The position numbers and the translations under genes were made by a program. Positions 10,101 through 16,592 of a stretch of 16,592 bases of DNA are shown piece by piece; the stretch's first letter is position 1, and every line of letters begins with the position of its first letter. The notes beneath the pieces are model-generated. The model had not been told where the DNA came from, ran no database searches, and saw only the letters and a program-made list of their open reading frames with translations. This DNA is from Thoreauomyces humboldtii (Eukaryota; Chytridiomycota; Chytridiomycetes; Spizellomycetales; Powellomycetaceae): assembly GCA_027596035.1 (NCBI GenBank), contig JADGJA010000505.1:1-16592 (forward strand), given 5' to 3'.

Positions 10101-10607
10101 CTGCATGACGGCGGGAACTCATCCCTTCACTATTTTTTTTTCCAGATTGTCCTTGACAGTGGACGTGCAGGACGTGGAGGAAGCCCACCGACTGGTCGTG
10201 ACGGCCCTCCAGACGGCCGCCATCGATCCGAAGACGGGTCTCATCGACCTCGACCTCGTCAACACGGGCATCAGCTCCCGATCCCGACGCGTCCACGAGG
10301 ACAAGCGGGCAGCCCTCAGGACCCTCCTCGGCGCCTCCGAAAAGGTCAACATCAAGTGGGCCGAGGCCTATCGATCCTTTGGAGAACAGTCGGATGAGGT
10401 ACAGCGTCGCCATCTTGATCTTTTTTCCGTACACGAGTTTGGCACATGCGGGAATCCTCACTCCTTTTTCCGAACCTCATTCTCCTGTAGCATATCTCGG
10501 AGCACGACTTCAACGTCCTCTTGGACGAGCTGGCGGACGAGAGTTACGTTCATGTGACGGGACGGACCAATGCGGACAAGATGATTAGGAAAACTGGGGG
10601 TTCGTGA
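7149..10607 (+). CDS. MCM4: MCM4 (Cdc54), replicative DNA helicase subunit
   Basis: Subunit of the nuclear MCM2-7 ring that unwinds DNA at replication forks. Nine exons: 7149-7527, 7590-8029, 8087-8333, 8396-8467, 8525-9441, 9513-9800, 9872-10074, 10146-10398, 10491-10607; eight GT..AG introns of 57-92 bases; 971 codons, close to the 933 of budding yeast Mcm4. The N-terminus (about 1-175) is a disordered Ser/Pro tail with a six-Gln run and several SP/TP sites, as expected for CDK and DDK targets. The zinc finger uses Cys384, Cys387, Cys406 and Cys411 (CHVC, CPRDLC), the MCM4 spacing. [19 protein letters not shown] is also MCM4-like. Walker A GDPGVSKS is at 604-611, Walker [10 protein letters not shown] at 665-673, and the arginine finger SRF has Arg737. 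The winged-helix C-terminus ends TGGS. At exon 5 the first AG (cccacag) would bring a stop; cacgtag at 8524 restores AFFRCHVC. Confidence 0.96.
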
Positions 10608-10925
10608 GAGGATCGGAAGAATGAGGAAGTGAAAGAGTTTGAAACCGGGAGTTTGAACCAGGACTCTCGTTTCTGTCGCTCTTTTTCGGTCATACTTGAT
10701 TTGTACAGTATAGTTTGAGGGTTTCCCCAAGTGGATGATATGATGATTCATTTGTTAACTTGCGCACATGGGATACCGGAGCAGTCGGTCAAGCACACCA
10801 GCAGCAATCAGTCTTGGCCCGACGGTGTTGAGATTTGCCGCCACGATCGCGCGTACTGTAGCTAACCCATAGGTACCTTGGCTGTGGCTGGGATTAGCCT
10901 TGGTTTGCGATCGAGCTACATATAG
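10608..10925. other. Region downstream of MCM4 without a gene
   Basis: These bases follow the MCM4 stop. They should contain its 3' untranslated part, where short T-rich and A-rich words (tactcttgattt-like, near 10690-10720) fit a fungal 3' end. Both strands are closed by stops every few dozen codons and I recognise nothing further. Confidence 0.4.
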
Positions 10926-10932
10926 TTACTTG

Positions 10933-11031
10933 TAGGAAGTCAAAGCAGATAGGAAGTCGAACAAGATAGGAAGTCGAAGCAGGAAGGAAGTTGGAGCGGG
11001 TAGGTTGCCAAGCAGATAGGAAGGCAAAAGC
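10933..11031. repeat. Degenerate tandem repeat, unit about 17 bases, six copies
   Basis: Copies begin TAGGAAGTCAAAGCAGA, TAGGAAGTCGAACAAGA and TAGGAAGTCGAAGCAGG, then decay through AGGAAGTTGGAGCGGG and TAGGTTGCCAAGCAGA to TAGGAAGGCAAAAGCC. The first three are nearly identical and the rest diverged, which suggests recent growth at one end. On the minus strand it lies downstream of the spliced transcript at 11222-12105 and within an open frame of 92 codons (11218 down to 10940) that translates to Leu/Phe/Pro/Ser-rich repeats. Coding is doubtful. Confidence 0.8.
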
Positions 11032-11221
11032 CAAAGTAAGGATAATGATATTCGAAAAATGCGCAATACAGGAAGTGAGAGGAGAGGGAAAGCTTGCTCG
11101 GTTCGGACGGTCTTGTTCTGTATAAAAGCTGTGAATGGAGGACAAGTGAGAAGCGTAGACCCTCTGCATTTACACCGGCTGGGGACGGTTCGCTTCCGAT
11201 GAAAGAGGCGAGCTGCATTAC

Positions 11222-12105
11222 CTACAGAAGTCATAAAAGACATGCGAGAGACTGATACCAGGAATGCGGAAACCCCAAGACGAGATCCACTGTTCCACTG
11301 CGATTCGGATCCATCCTGAAACCCCGGTCTTACAACAAAAGTGGCCAGGAGTATCTTCACGCTCCCTGATAAGAGAGAGAGAGAGACAGTCAGAATGGTC
11401 AGAGGAGAGAGCGAGGAAGAAGGTATGAAAGCTGCGAGAGTGAACTCACCAATCCCGGAAGACCAGAGAGCCCGAAGCTTCGGTTGGCCCGACAAGCCGT
11501 GAAGATCTTGGGGCGCCTGAGAAAAAGCAAGAGAGACAGAGAGAGATGGTTAGATGAAGAGTAATGATAGAAAGGAATAAGGGCGAAGAGACTTGACTTA
11601 CCAATCCTCAAAGCCCAGAGTGCCCGGATGCTTTGGTTGGCCCGTCCAGCCCCGAAGCAAGGCCACTAAACAGTGAAGCCTTGAGGTCCCCTGAGCAGAT
11701 GAGAAGGACGATAAGAGAGCGGCCCAGTGTTGAGAACGATAGCAACGAGGCGAGACTGTGCACTCACCAATCCTGGAAGCCCAGAGAGTACGAAGCTTCA
11801 GCTGGTAAATGGACGCCGAATGATTCCAGAGGGCGCCTAAGTACGTAAGGGAAACCGCAAGCAAATGTCAGAAGCGAAGACGCCCCGTGCAAGCTCAACG
11901 AGATGGATTTACTTACGACGTGATCGAGTTGTTGGCGAGAAGAATGTCTGACGAGATGAGCTGCGCAGGGGTGGTTGAGCGATTGCGATTGTCGGTTGCG
12001 GGTTGGTTGGTTGCGATGCAGATGCCGAGTGTGCGGATGGAGCGCCTTGGATGGCTAATCGGAGGTCTTTGTGCGTTGTAGTTTGCCGATGGTTGAGATG
12101 GGCTG
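11222..12105 (-). ncRNA. Spliced minus-strand transcript with duplicated exons and no ATG before the last exon
   Basis: Predicted exons in transcript order: about 12105-11917, 11836-11768 (69 b), 11690-11602 (89 b), 11516-11450 (67 b) and 11365 to about 11222. The four introns are 80, 77, 85 and 84 bases, each starting GTGAGT or GTAAGT, ending pyrimidine-rich YAG, and containing a branch-point-like word (CTGAC, CTCAAC, CTAAC, CTGAC). A TATA box (CTATATAA, 12137-12130) lies upstream. No ATG occurs on this strand from about 12170 through the end of the fourth exon, and the repeated exons differ in length modulo 3 (69, 89, 67), so no conserved reading frame runs through them. The simplest reading is a long non-coding RNA. 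The alternative is an mRNA with a long ATG-free leader for a small ORF further on (for example 11218 down to 10940). The 5' and 3' ends are estimates. Confidence 0.55.
11450..11836 (-). repeat. Tandemly duplicated exon-intron unit (three copies)
   Basis: The exons at 11836-11768, 11690-11602 and 11516-11450 share a 3' portion reading, on the minus strand, roughly AARCWTCSGGCWCTCTGGNC followed by TT(C/T)(C/G)RGGATTG and then the donor GTRAGT. Two of them also share the beginning GCGCCC, and two share GGGCCAACC. The intervening introns are purine/pyrimidine-skewed and resemble each other (AG-rich on the plus strand). Copies are spaced about 150-165 bases apart. The middle copy has an extra C (CATCCGGGCA versus CTTCGGGCT), which shifts any reading frame. 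Confidence 0.75.
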
Positions 12106-12129
12106 GGGAAATGGGCAAGATGCCTGGTG

Positions 12130-12137
12130 TTATATAG
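12130..12137 (-). promoter_or_regulatory. TATA box of the minus-strand spliced transcript
   Basis: On the minus strand the sequence reads CTATATAA, about 30 bases upstream of a C/A-rich stretch that could hold the transcription start (about 12105). It is the clearest TATA element I noticed in the window and sits at the right place for the first exon ending at 11917. Confidence 0.5.
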
Positions 12138-12870
12138 TGGGGAGGGGAAACGCACTTCCTGGGGACCGAAGCCTCGGTAGCCAATTGGAGGAAGCCCCTT
12201 CCAGATAAAGCTAAAGTGCTTCAGCCCTCATATGGAAAAAGTGCAGCTTGCAACAGCCTTCGTCCGTTAAAACAGCTTTCATCTCACGCATAACCGGCGG
12301 TTTGCTGAGCGTCTAGAAGGCCCTCAATATGAGGAACTCGTACCATGATCGAAAGATTAGATAGTAAGACCCTTTTTTCCAGCACCAAACTGTATATCGT
12401 TCCCTGCACGACCCGGGTCGTGTGTTACACGGCCGCGGTCCATGCATAGGTGTCAAGAATCGGTGTTCATCGTGATCGCGCTTGATAGATAGGGTTCATT
12501 TCTTTTTCACGTCACTCATCCTTCCTGTACAGCACTGGGGAGTGCCCGATCGGTCGCTTGCGAAACCACTTACTCGACTTGACGGGATATGGAGTCGAAT
12601 ACGGCCAAAAGTTTACTTGCCTGAAAAAGCACCTAGCTCTGGCCTGGACTTCCTGGAGGTTTTCGCGTCGAAACGGCAACTCCACGCGCTCATCGAGTCG
12701 ATATAGCAGACGTCTTGTCAACATGCAGTTCTTTCATCTCAACAACTTTACGCTTCCCGGGCATGCCTAGAATTTTGACAATTTCTACATTGCTGCGATT
12801 CTCCCACTAACTGAAATGCTGATGGTATTCCCTTGGTGATGGTTACAGAAGCTGAAAGGGCCGAGTCTAA
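12138..12870. other. Region without a recognised gene
   Basis: These 733 bases lie between the promoter of the minus-strand spliced transcript and the stop codon of the BABAM1-like gene. They hold the 16-base perfect palindrome at 12407-12422 and a CCGCGG-containing GC-rich patch beside it. Short open frames at 12482-12706 (+) and 12512-12724 (-) overlap one another and look like nothing known. No tRNA boxes were found. Confidence 0.45.
12407..12422. repeat. 16-base perfect palindrome
   Basis: CACGACCCGGGTCGTG is its own reverse complement with no spacer. It lies upstream of the TATA box of the minus-strand spliced transcript and downstream of the BABAM1-like gene. A dimeric transcription factor site is one explanation. 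Chance is possible but a 16-base perfect palindrome is uncommon. Confidence 0.7.
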
Positions 12871-14109
12871 TCATACGGCCTGCAACAGGAACGAAGTTGG
12901 GGTTTCAGGAGCCCTTTGGGCCGGGTGCGCCAAAAGCTTCGTCATCGATATGCCGAACCTATAAGTTGTTCAAACTCGTTGTTGAGACCCTACCACTTCG
13001 AAAAGCCGACGAACGATGTCACATACCTCCTTGCCTCTTTTGCTACCTCATGCAACCACTCTGGTCCGTTGTTGCTCCCGTCCCGACATAGTCCGGCCAG
13101 AGAATCATATACGTCCTGCTCCATCGATATACGATCAGCTCTGTGAGGTTGGGCAGAACGCTTTGTACCAAGCCAGACGTACCTGAACGCTGTTCTCCGT
13201 CGAAGGCCTTGAGTGGAGATAGATTCCGTCCAGGTAGCAGTCGGGGTTGTCCCTGAAAGTCGCGATGGCGTGATCCTCCGAGAGTCCGGAGGGCACCACG
13301 TCGCTTCGGCAGTAGATGATGATGACGCGGAGCGTGTGAGAGGAAGTCGGGGTTGGGTACTTGTCAGATCTGTTATGATTCGAAGAGATGATCAGCATGA
13401 GTGCGCCTTAAAGAGAGTGCAGGGGATTGTTCGCATCCGTACATTGCACTGAAAACGGTCGAGACGTCTGAATAAAGCAAACAGTGGATTAGACATGGGT
13501 GTGAACAAAACAAGGAGAAAGACTTGCATACCCCACATAGGGAACCGCTGGTCCTCAAATCGTAGATCGTCGATTGCAGCCATCAGCGTCTCCGTGTGGG
13601 ATGTGCAGTCTTGGTGCTGTCGTCAACAAGAGAAACCAGTGGAATTTAGAACCGATAATCTCTAGAGAGCCGCGCGAGATTGACAAGCTTGCTCACCCAA
13701 AGGGTCATATCCGTGATGGTGCATATCCCGAACTACGAGGGAACCACGATCGACAATCAACCGTCAGGAAAACTCCTGGAGGCAAGCCGCGCGTGCGATC
13801 TCCCTTTACCTCATGTTTGGAGTTCAGCCTAGACTTTTGAAAGATGAACCGTTTCAACAACCGTTTGGTGTGTTCAAGCCGTGTTCTGCAAAATCACAAC
13901 AACATATGTCAGCCTCTTCACCTCCGGACATGACTGAGCTCAGTGCGGGCGGAAAACACCACCTTATGGGCGGACCAAGAACTTCGATTCCTGCTTCTTG
14001 ACATACATCGATACAAAATATCTGGAAGAAAGACCGAGGGTTGAGGTCGGCTTCTGGTAGAGCGAAGCGTCCTTCTGTATCCGTCCCGTACGATTCTTTC
14101 CGGCCGCAT
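12871..14109 (-). CDS. BABAM1: BABAM1/MERIT40-like protein (BRISC/BRCA1-A complex scaffold)
   Basis: Reads as a vWA-like protein once spliced. Exons in order: 14109-14092, 14021-14007, an unresolved mini-exon (possibly 13938-13922), 13885-13810, 13732-13697, 13616-13532, 13467-13443, 13369-13183, 13115-13027, 12958-12871. Apart from the intron after the mini-exon, introns are 64-80 bases with GT..AG ends. Landmarks: MRPERI then IFCID (first vWA strand); RLEHTKRLLKRF; SKHE joined to FGICTITDMTLW (human MERIT40 has SHEFAL here); FPMWDVSTVF; RVIIIYCRSDVVPSG; YLDGIYLHSRPSTENSVQ joined to DVYDSLAGL; and near the end MTKLLAHPAQRAPE, very like human MAKLLAHPLQRP. About 211 residues, shorter than human (329). 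In animals and plants MERIT40 holds together the BRCC36 K63-deubiquitinase complexes. The weak point is the MIDAS region: the 17-base mini-exon keeps frame but implies a 36-base intron. Confidence 0.72.
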
Positions 14110-14766
14110 CGTGTATCATTCGAGCTTTTTACGTCCTTCGAAACGGGCAGATGCAAGGCTCGCGTAAGGAGCCGCCGACACACCTAGTGTGACTGTGCCG
14201 CGCCCACACATTCATGAATGACCTCCGCCAACTGTCGAGCCCCATTCTTGACTCAGGAGTCACTTTGCGAAGATCATATACACACAGTAGCGTTGTCCGT
14301 CCATAGCCCTTCGCTGTACATGTACAGTATCTCTGACTTCGTAGAGTCTTTCCGCTTACACTGTCCATGCAGTACATGTATTGAAGGCTGTGTTCACGAT
14401 ATGCTGATATTTTGGGACTGTCGTGCGGTAGAGTTTGCCTGTGCCACCCAAACGGCGATACCGGAAGGTCGGGAATCTCCATGCACCGTGTGTTTCACAG
14501 ACATTTGCTTGGCTGCCAAAAGATGCGGCGAGAGAGAAGGACGGGATCTGGGCGAGGGAGGCGCAGTCCCCGCGGATGCCGAAGGTGGATGTCATCGTTT
14601 TGGGCCTCAAAAGGCCACGTCCCAACTCGAAAGAGAACGTACCTTTTCCACAGCCGACCGACCAATATCCACCTTGGCCTCATCGCATTGCAAACCGCTT
14701 GCATCCTCCATCTGAAATAACCCATAACAACAACTTCAACAAGACTCGTAGTAGCAGCCTCCAACC
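14110..14766. promoter_or_regulatory. Divergent promoter region between the BABAM1-like and membrane protein genes
   Basis: The 657 bases separate start codons that point away from each other. They contain a 14-base perfect palindrome CTGTACATGTACAG (14314-14327) and a second TACATGTA (14373-14380), 56 bases apart. A C/A-rich stretch (aacaacaacttcaacaag, about 14725-14743) precedes the plus-strand ATG and looks like a typical fungal leader. Open frames of 90-165 codons on both strands overlap each other and resemble nothing, so I leave them out. Confidence 0.5.
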
Positions 14767-15947
14767 ATGGCTAGGCATTCACCCCTGTGGGTTGCACTTG
14801 TCCTCGCCTTCTGTCTCTTGGGTGCGCTTTTCGATTTTCCCCCGCAGCTGTCCCTCTTCTCGTCTGTGCTAATCTTTGATTGTTTCTCTGTATTCTTCAG
14901 TCTCCGTCCTAGCGACTCCTGTCCCCGAGATCCATGACCTTCACGCTACCTCCCTCGACCTGTACGCCCTTGAGGACTCAAACACCGGAGGCCGTTTCGC
15001 CGTCCGCGTGGAGCGCATCGACCAGGTGGTGGACATGGACGCCGAGCAGGAGTCTGCCCTCGCCGCCAACTCGGAAGATGTTCGAGGAACTCTTCTCGCG
15101 GCCCGTGTCGCAGACGTCATCGTCATGTTTGAGATCACGCCAACCGGCGTCGTGTCCGTCAACGGTCAGGTCGTCCCCATGGGCATGTCCAACCTTCAGG
15201 TCGAGGCCGACGTGGTGACGGGAGTCACCGCCGACGGAGAGAAGCTCTCCGAGGACCAGCTCACCAAGGCTTTCGACGTCGGACTCGTCGGCATGAAGGT
15301 CCTCGTCGAGGGCGAGAAGGACCACCACGGCGTCTCCCACCTCGTCATCTCCGAGGTCGTCACCGAGATTAACGGCGAGCAGGTCGCTCAGCGTAACGTC
15401 ATGCAGCAGCTTGTCGACATCTTCCCCAACGGCGAGATCTCTTACCGCAAGCCTTGCGGAGCCGACCAGAAGACGATCGACCGCATGGGTGAGTTGGTGG
15501 TCATTGAGATGAACAAAGACTACCCGGAACTTCATCCCAACTAACTTTGCTGTTGCTCTCGCAGAGGACGAACCCCACGGCCACGGCCACGGTCACGGCC
15601 ACCACGGAAAGCAGCACGGTCACGGAGGCCCTTACGGAGAGGGTCGTCACCACGGTCAGTGCATGGGACGCAAGCTTTCCGCCTGGCTTCGCTCCCTCCC
15701 ACGATCCCAGAGGATCTTCGTTGCCACCCTCTTCGGCGTCGCCCTCACCGGGTTTGTTGCCGCCGTCGCTGCCGTCATGGTCAAGGTCATCCGTCGCGCG
15801 ACCTCTTGCCAGGCTCCCGCCTACACCGCCGTCCTCCTCTCCGAGGATGCCGCCGATGCTGTCATGGTCAACGTCGAGAAGGACGAGAAACTCCCCGTCT
15901 ACGACTCCAAGGGCTACACTCAGGTCGTCTCCGACGAGAAGAAGTAA
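14767..15947 (+). CDS. Single-pass membrane protein with signal peptide and His-Gly-rich segment, function unknown
   Basis: Three exons (14767-14821, 14901-15488, 15565-15947), introns of 79 and 76 bases, 341 codons. Residues 1-23 are a signal peptide (LWVALVLAFCLLVSVLA, likely cut before TPVPE). Residues about 24-215 form an acidic, Val-rich extracytoplasmic domain without Cys until PCGADQ, with alternating strands such as DVIVMFEITPTGVVSVNGQV. A His-Gly segment (about 218-247, HGHGHGHGHH then KQHGHGG) follows, which could bind metal. A transmembrane helix spans about 264-290 (RIFVATLFGVALTGFVAAV), flanked by basic residues. The cytoplasmic tail of about 50 residues ends VYDSKGYTQVVSDEKK, with a YTQV sorting-like motif. 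Topology is type I. I do not recognise the family. The ATG is supported by the signal peptide and the leader; the His-rich part begins exactly at exon 3. Confidence 0.85.
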
Positions 15948-16196
15948 AGACAGGACTTTGTTCTTTCTTTCTTCTCCGCTTCTTTTCCCCTCTATTCCCT
16001 TGTGCTGTCTTGATTTCTCTTTTTTTTTGTCTATCCATGTTCTGTTCGTATCGAATAGCAGGGCTCAATCTTTCTTGACAAGTTGAACTTACTTGAATTC
16101 ACGTGCACGGGGTTTTATTGTTATACCACGGAGTACGCAGGATACGCATGACGTCTAGTCCATCCTCGACCTCTCCCAGCCCAGCGACGAAGTTGC

Positions 16197-16202
16197 AATA
16201 AA
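16197..16202 (+). terminator. Candidate polyadenylation signal of the membrane protein gene
   Basis: AATAAA lies 250 bases past the stop of the plus-strand gene and only eight bases from the stop codon of the convergent MND1 gene. If used, the two transcripts would overlap tail to tail. Confidence 0.35.
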
Positions 16203-16209
16203 TCTCGTG

Positions 16210-16592
16210 TTACAGATTGTCGAAAGTGTCCGGTATCTGGAACTGTTCAGCGAACTGCTGACCCGGCATACCGAACTGACGGGAGCAGTACGTCTGTATC
16301 GCGAAGATGTTGTCTGATGATGACCGTTCGAGCGTTATTCTCATACACGCCATCATGCTGATCGGACAGAAACCCCCCTCACCTGTCCACCGATTCGCCG
16401 CAGCCTTCGCAATCTTTGTAGCCTTCTCCTTCGCCTCCAGCAACGCTGGATCGCAATCCTTGTACCGCTCCAGCTCCGCCCGATTCGCCTTCTTCAAAGC
16501 CTCCGCGCTCGCGAGGTCCGCCAGAAGAGTCGTTCGTTCGTCCTGAATCGTGCGCGGAAAGTCGCGGGATTGAGAATGCTTCCATTTTTACC
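16210..16592 (-). CDS. MND1: MND1, meiotic nuclear division protein (3' part)
   Basis: Mnd1 pairs with Hop2 in a coiled-coil heterodimer that helps Dmc1 and Rad51 carry out strand exchange in meiosis. Visible coding: an exon ending at 16383, an intron 16314-16382 (69 bases, GTGAGG..CAG), and the last exon 16313-16210 with a TAA stop. The protein reads ERTTLLADLA, a coiled-coil stretch, then ERYKDCDPALLEAK, AKAAANRWT, DNIFAIQTYCSRQFGM and the end FQIPDTFDNL. This closely follows human MND1 (YKDCDP, AANRWTDNIFAIKSW, FGIPEDFDYI). The N-terminal winged helix is beyond the window. The first bases on this strand, GGTAAAAATGG, look like a donor and GATTCAG at 16543 like its acceptor, so the exon may begin at 16542 after a 49-base intron (16543-16591); reading straight through is also open. 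Confidence 0.9.

Noticed and set aside
11366..11916. Box C/D snoRNAs in the introns of the spliced minus-strand transcript
   Set aside because: A host-gene idea fits ATG-poor duplicated exons, but no TGATGA box with a matching CTGA end was seen in any intron on the transcribed strand.
12482..12770. Overlapping small open frames of about 70 codons on both strands
   Set aside because: They overlap one another, have no recognisable domain or splice pattern, and look like random open frames.
13135..13182. Acceptor at 13140 (cctcacag on the minus strand) for the BABAM1-like gene
   Set aside because: It gives a 42-base intron and an immediate TGA. The acceptor at 13116 gives a 67-base intron and the family-like DVYDSLAGLCRDG.
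14129..14720. Open frames of 90-165 codons upstream of the membrane protein gene
   Set aside because: Several frames on both strands are open over the same bases, Cys-rich in an irregular way, and none begins with a convincing start or resembles a protein family.
1..16592. Transposons, CRISPR arrays, tRNA or rRNA genes
   Set aside because: No terminal repeats with a transposase, no regular spacer array, no tRNA A/B boxes and no rRNA-like sequence were seen by reading. A tRNAscan or RepeatMasker run would settle it.

Overview
The window is nuclear DNA of a filamentous-type fungus, most likely a basidiomycete. This placement is an inference from gene architecture and protein resemblance; no marker here fixes the genus. 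The genes are dense and broken by many short introns (mostly 55-85 bases) with GT..AG ends and CTAAC/CTGAC-like branch points. The proteins are typical eukaryotic nuclear and cytoplasmic factors. I see no prokaryotic operon, tRNA, rRNA, CRISPR array, transposon or virus.

Layout from left to right. 2-64 (+) is the last codons of an Arg-Gly-rich protein. 395-1327 (+) is an intronless ubiquitin-like/WLM metalloprotease related to Wss1. 2112-5396 (+) is a 12-exon Ataxin-2/Pbp1 homologue (Lsm, LsmAD, PAM2). It converges on 5561-6681 (-), a five-exon UBE2S-type ubiquitin-conjugating enzyme with the APC/C-binding C-terminal tail. A 467-base divergent promoter with a CA microsatellite separates UBE2S from 7149-10607 (+), a nine-exon MCM4 replicative helicase subunit.

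The stretch 10.6-12.9 kb has no recognisable protein gene. It does hold a convincing minus-strand spliced transcript (about 12105 down to 11222) whose exons carry a tandemly duplicated exon-intron unit and contain no ATG until the last exon, so it is either a long non-coding RNA or a long leader. Next to it is a degenerate 17-base tandem repeat. 12871-14109 (-) holds a gene of very small exons that, once spliced, reads as a homologue of BABAM1/MERIT40, the scaffold subunit of the BRISC/BRCA1-A deubiquitinase complexes. 14767-15947 (+) encodes a secretory-pathway single-pass membrane protein of unknown function with a His-Gly-rich juxtamembrane segment. 16210-16592 (-) is the 3' part of the meiotic recombination factor MND1.

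Several neighbours touch genome maintenance or ubiquitin biology: WLM protease (DNA-protein crosslinks and SUMO/ubiquitin), UBE2S (mitotic APC/C), MCM4 (replication), BABAM1 (K63 deubiquitination) and MND1 (meiotic strand exchange). Apart from the shared UBE2S/MCM4 promoter, nothing in the sequence shows that they are co-regulated. The most interesting items are the fungal BABAM1-like gene and the duplicated-exon, ATG-free transcript.
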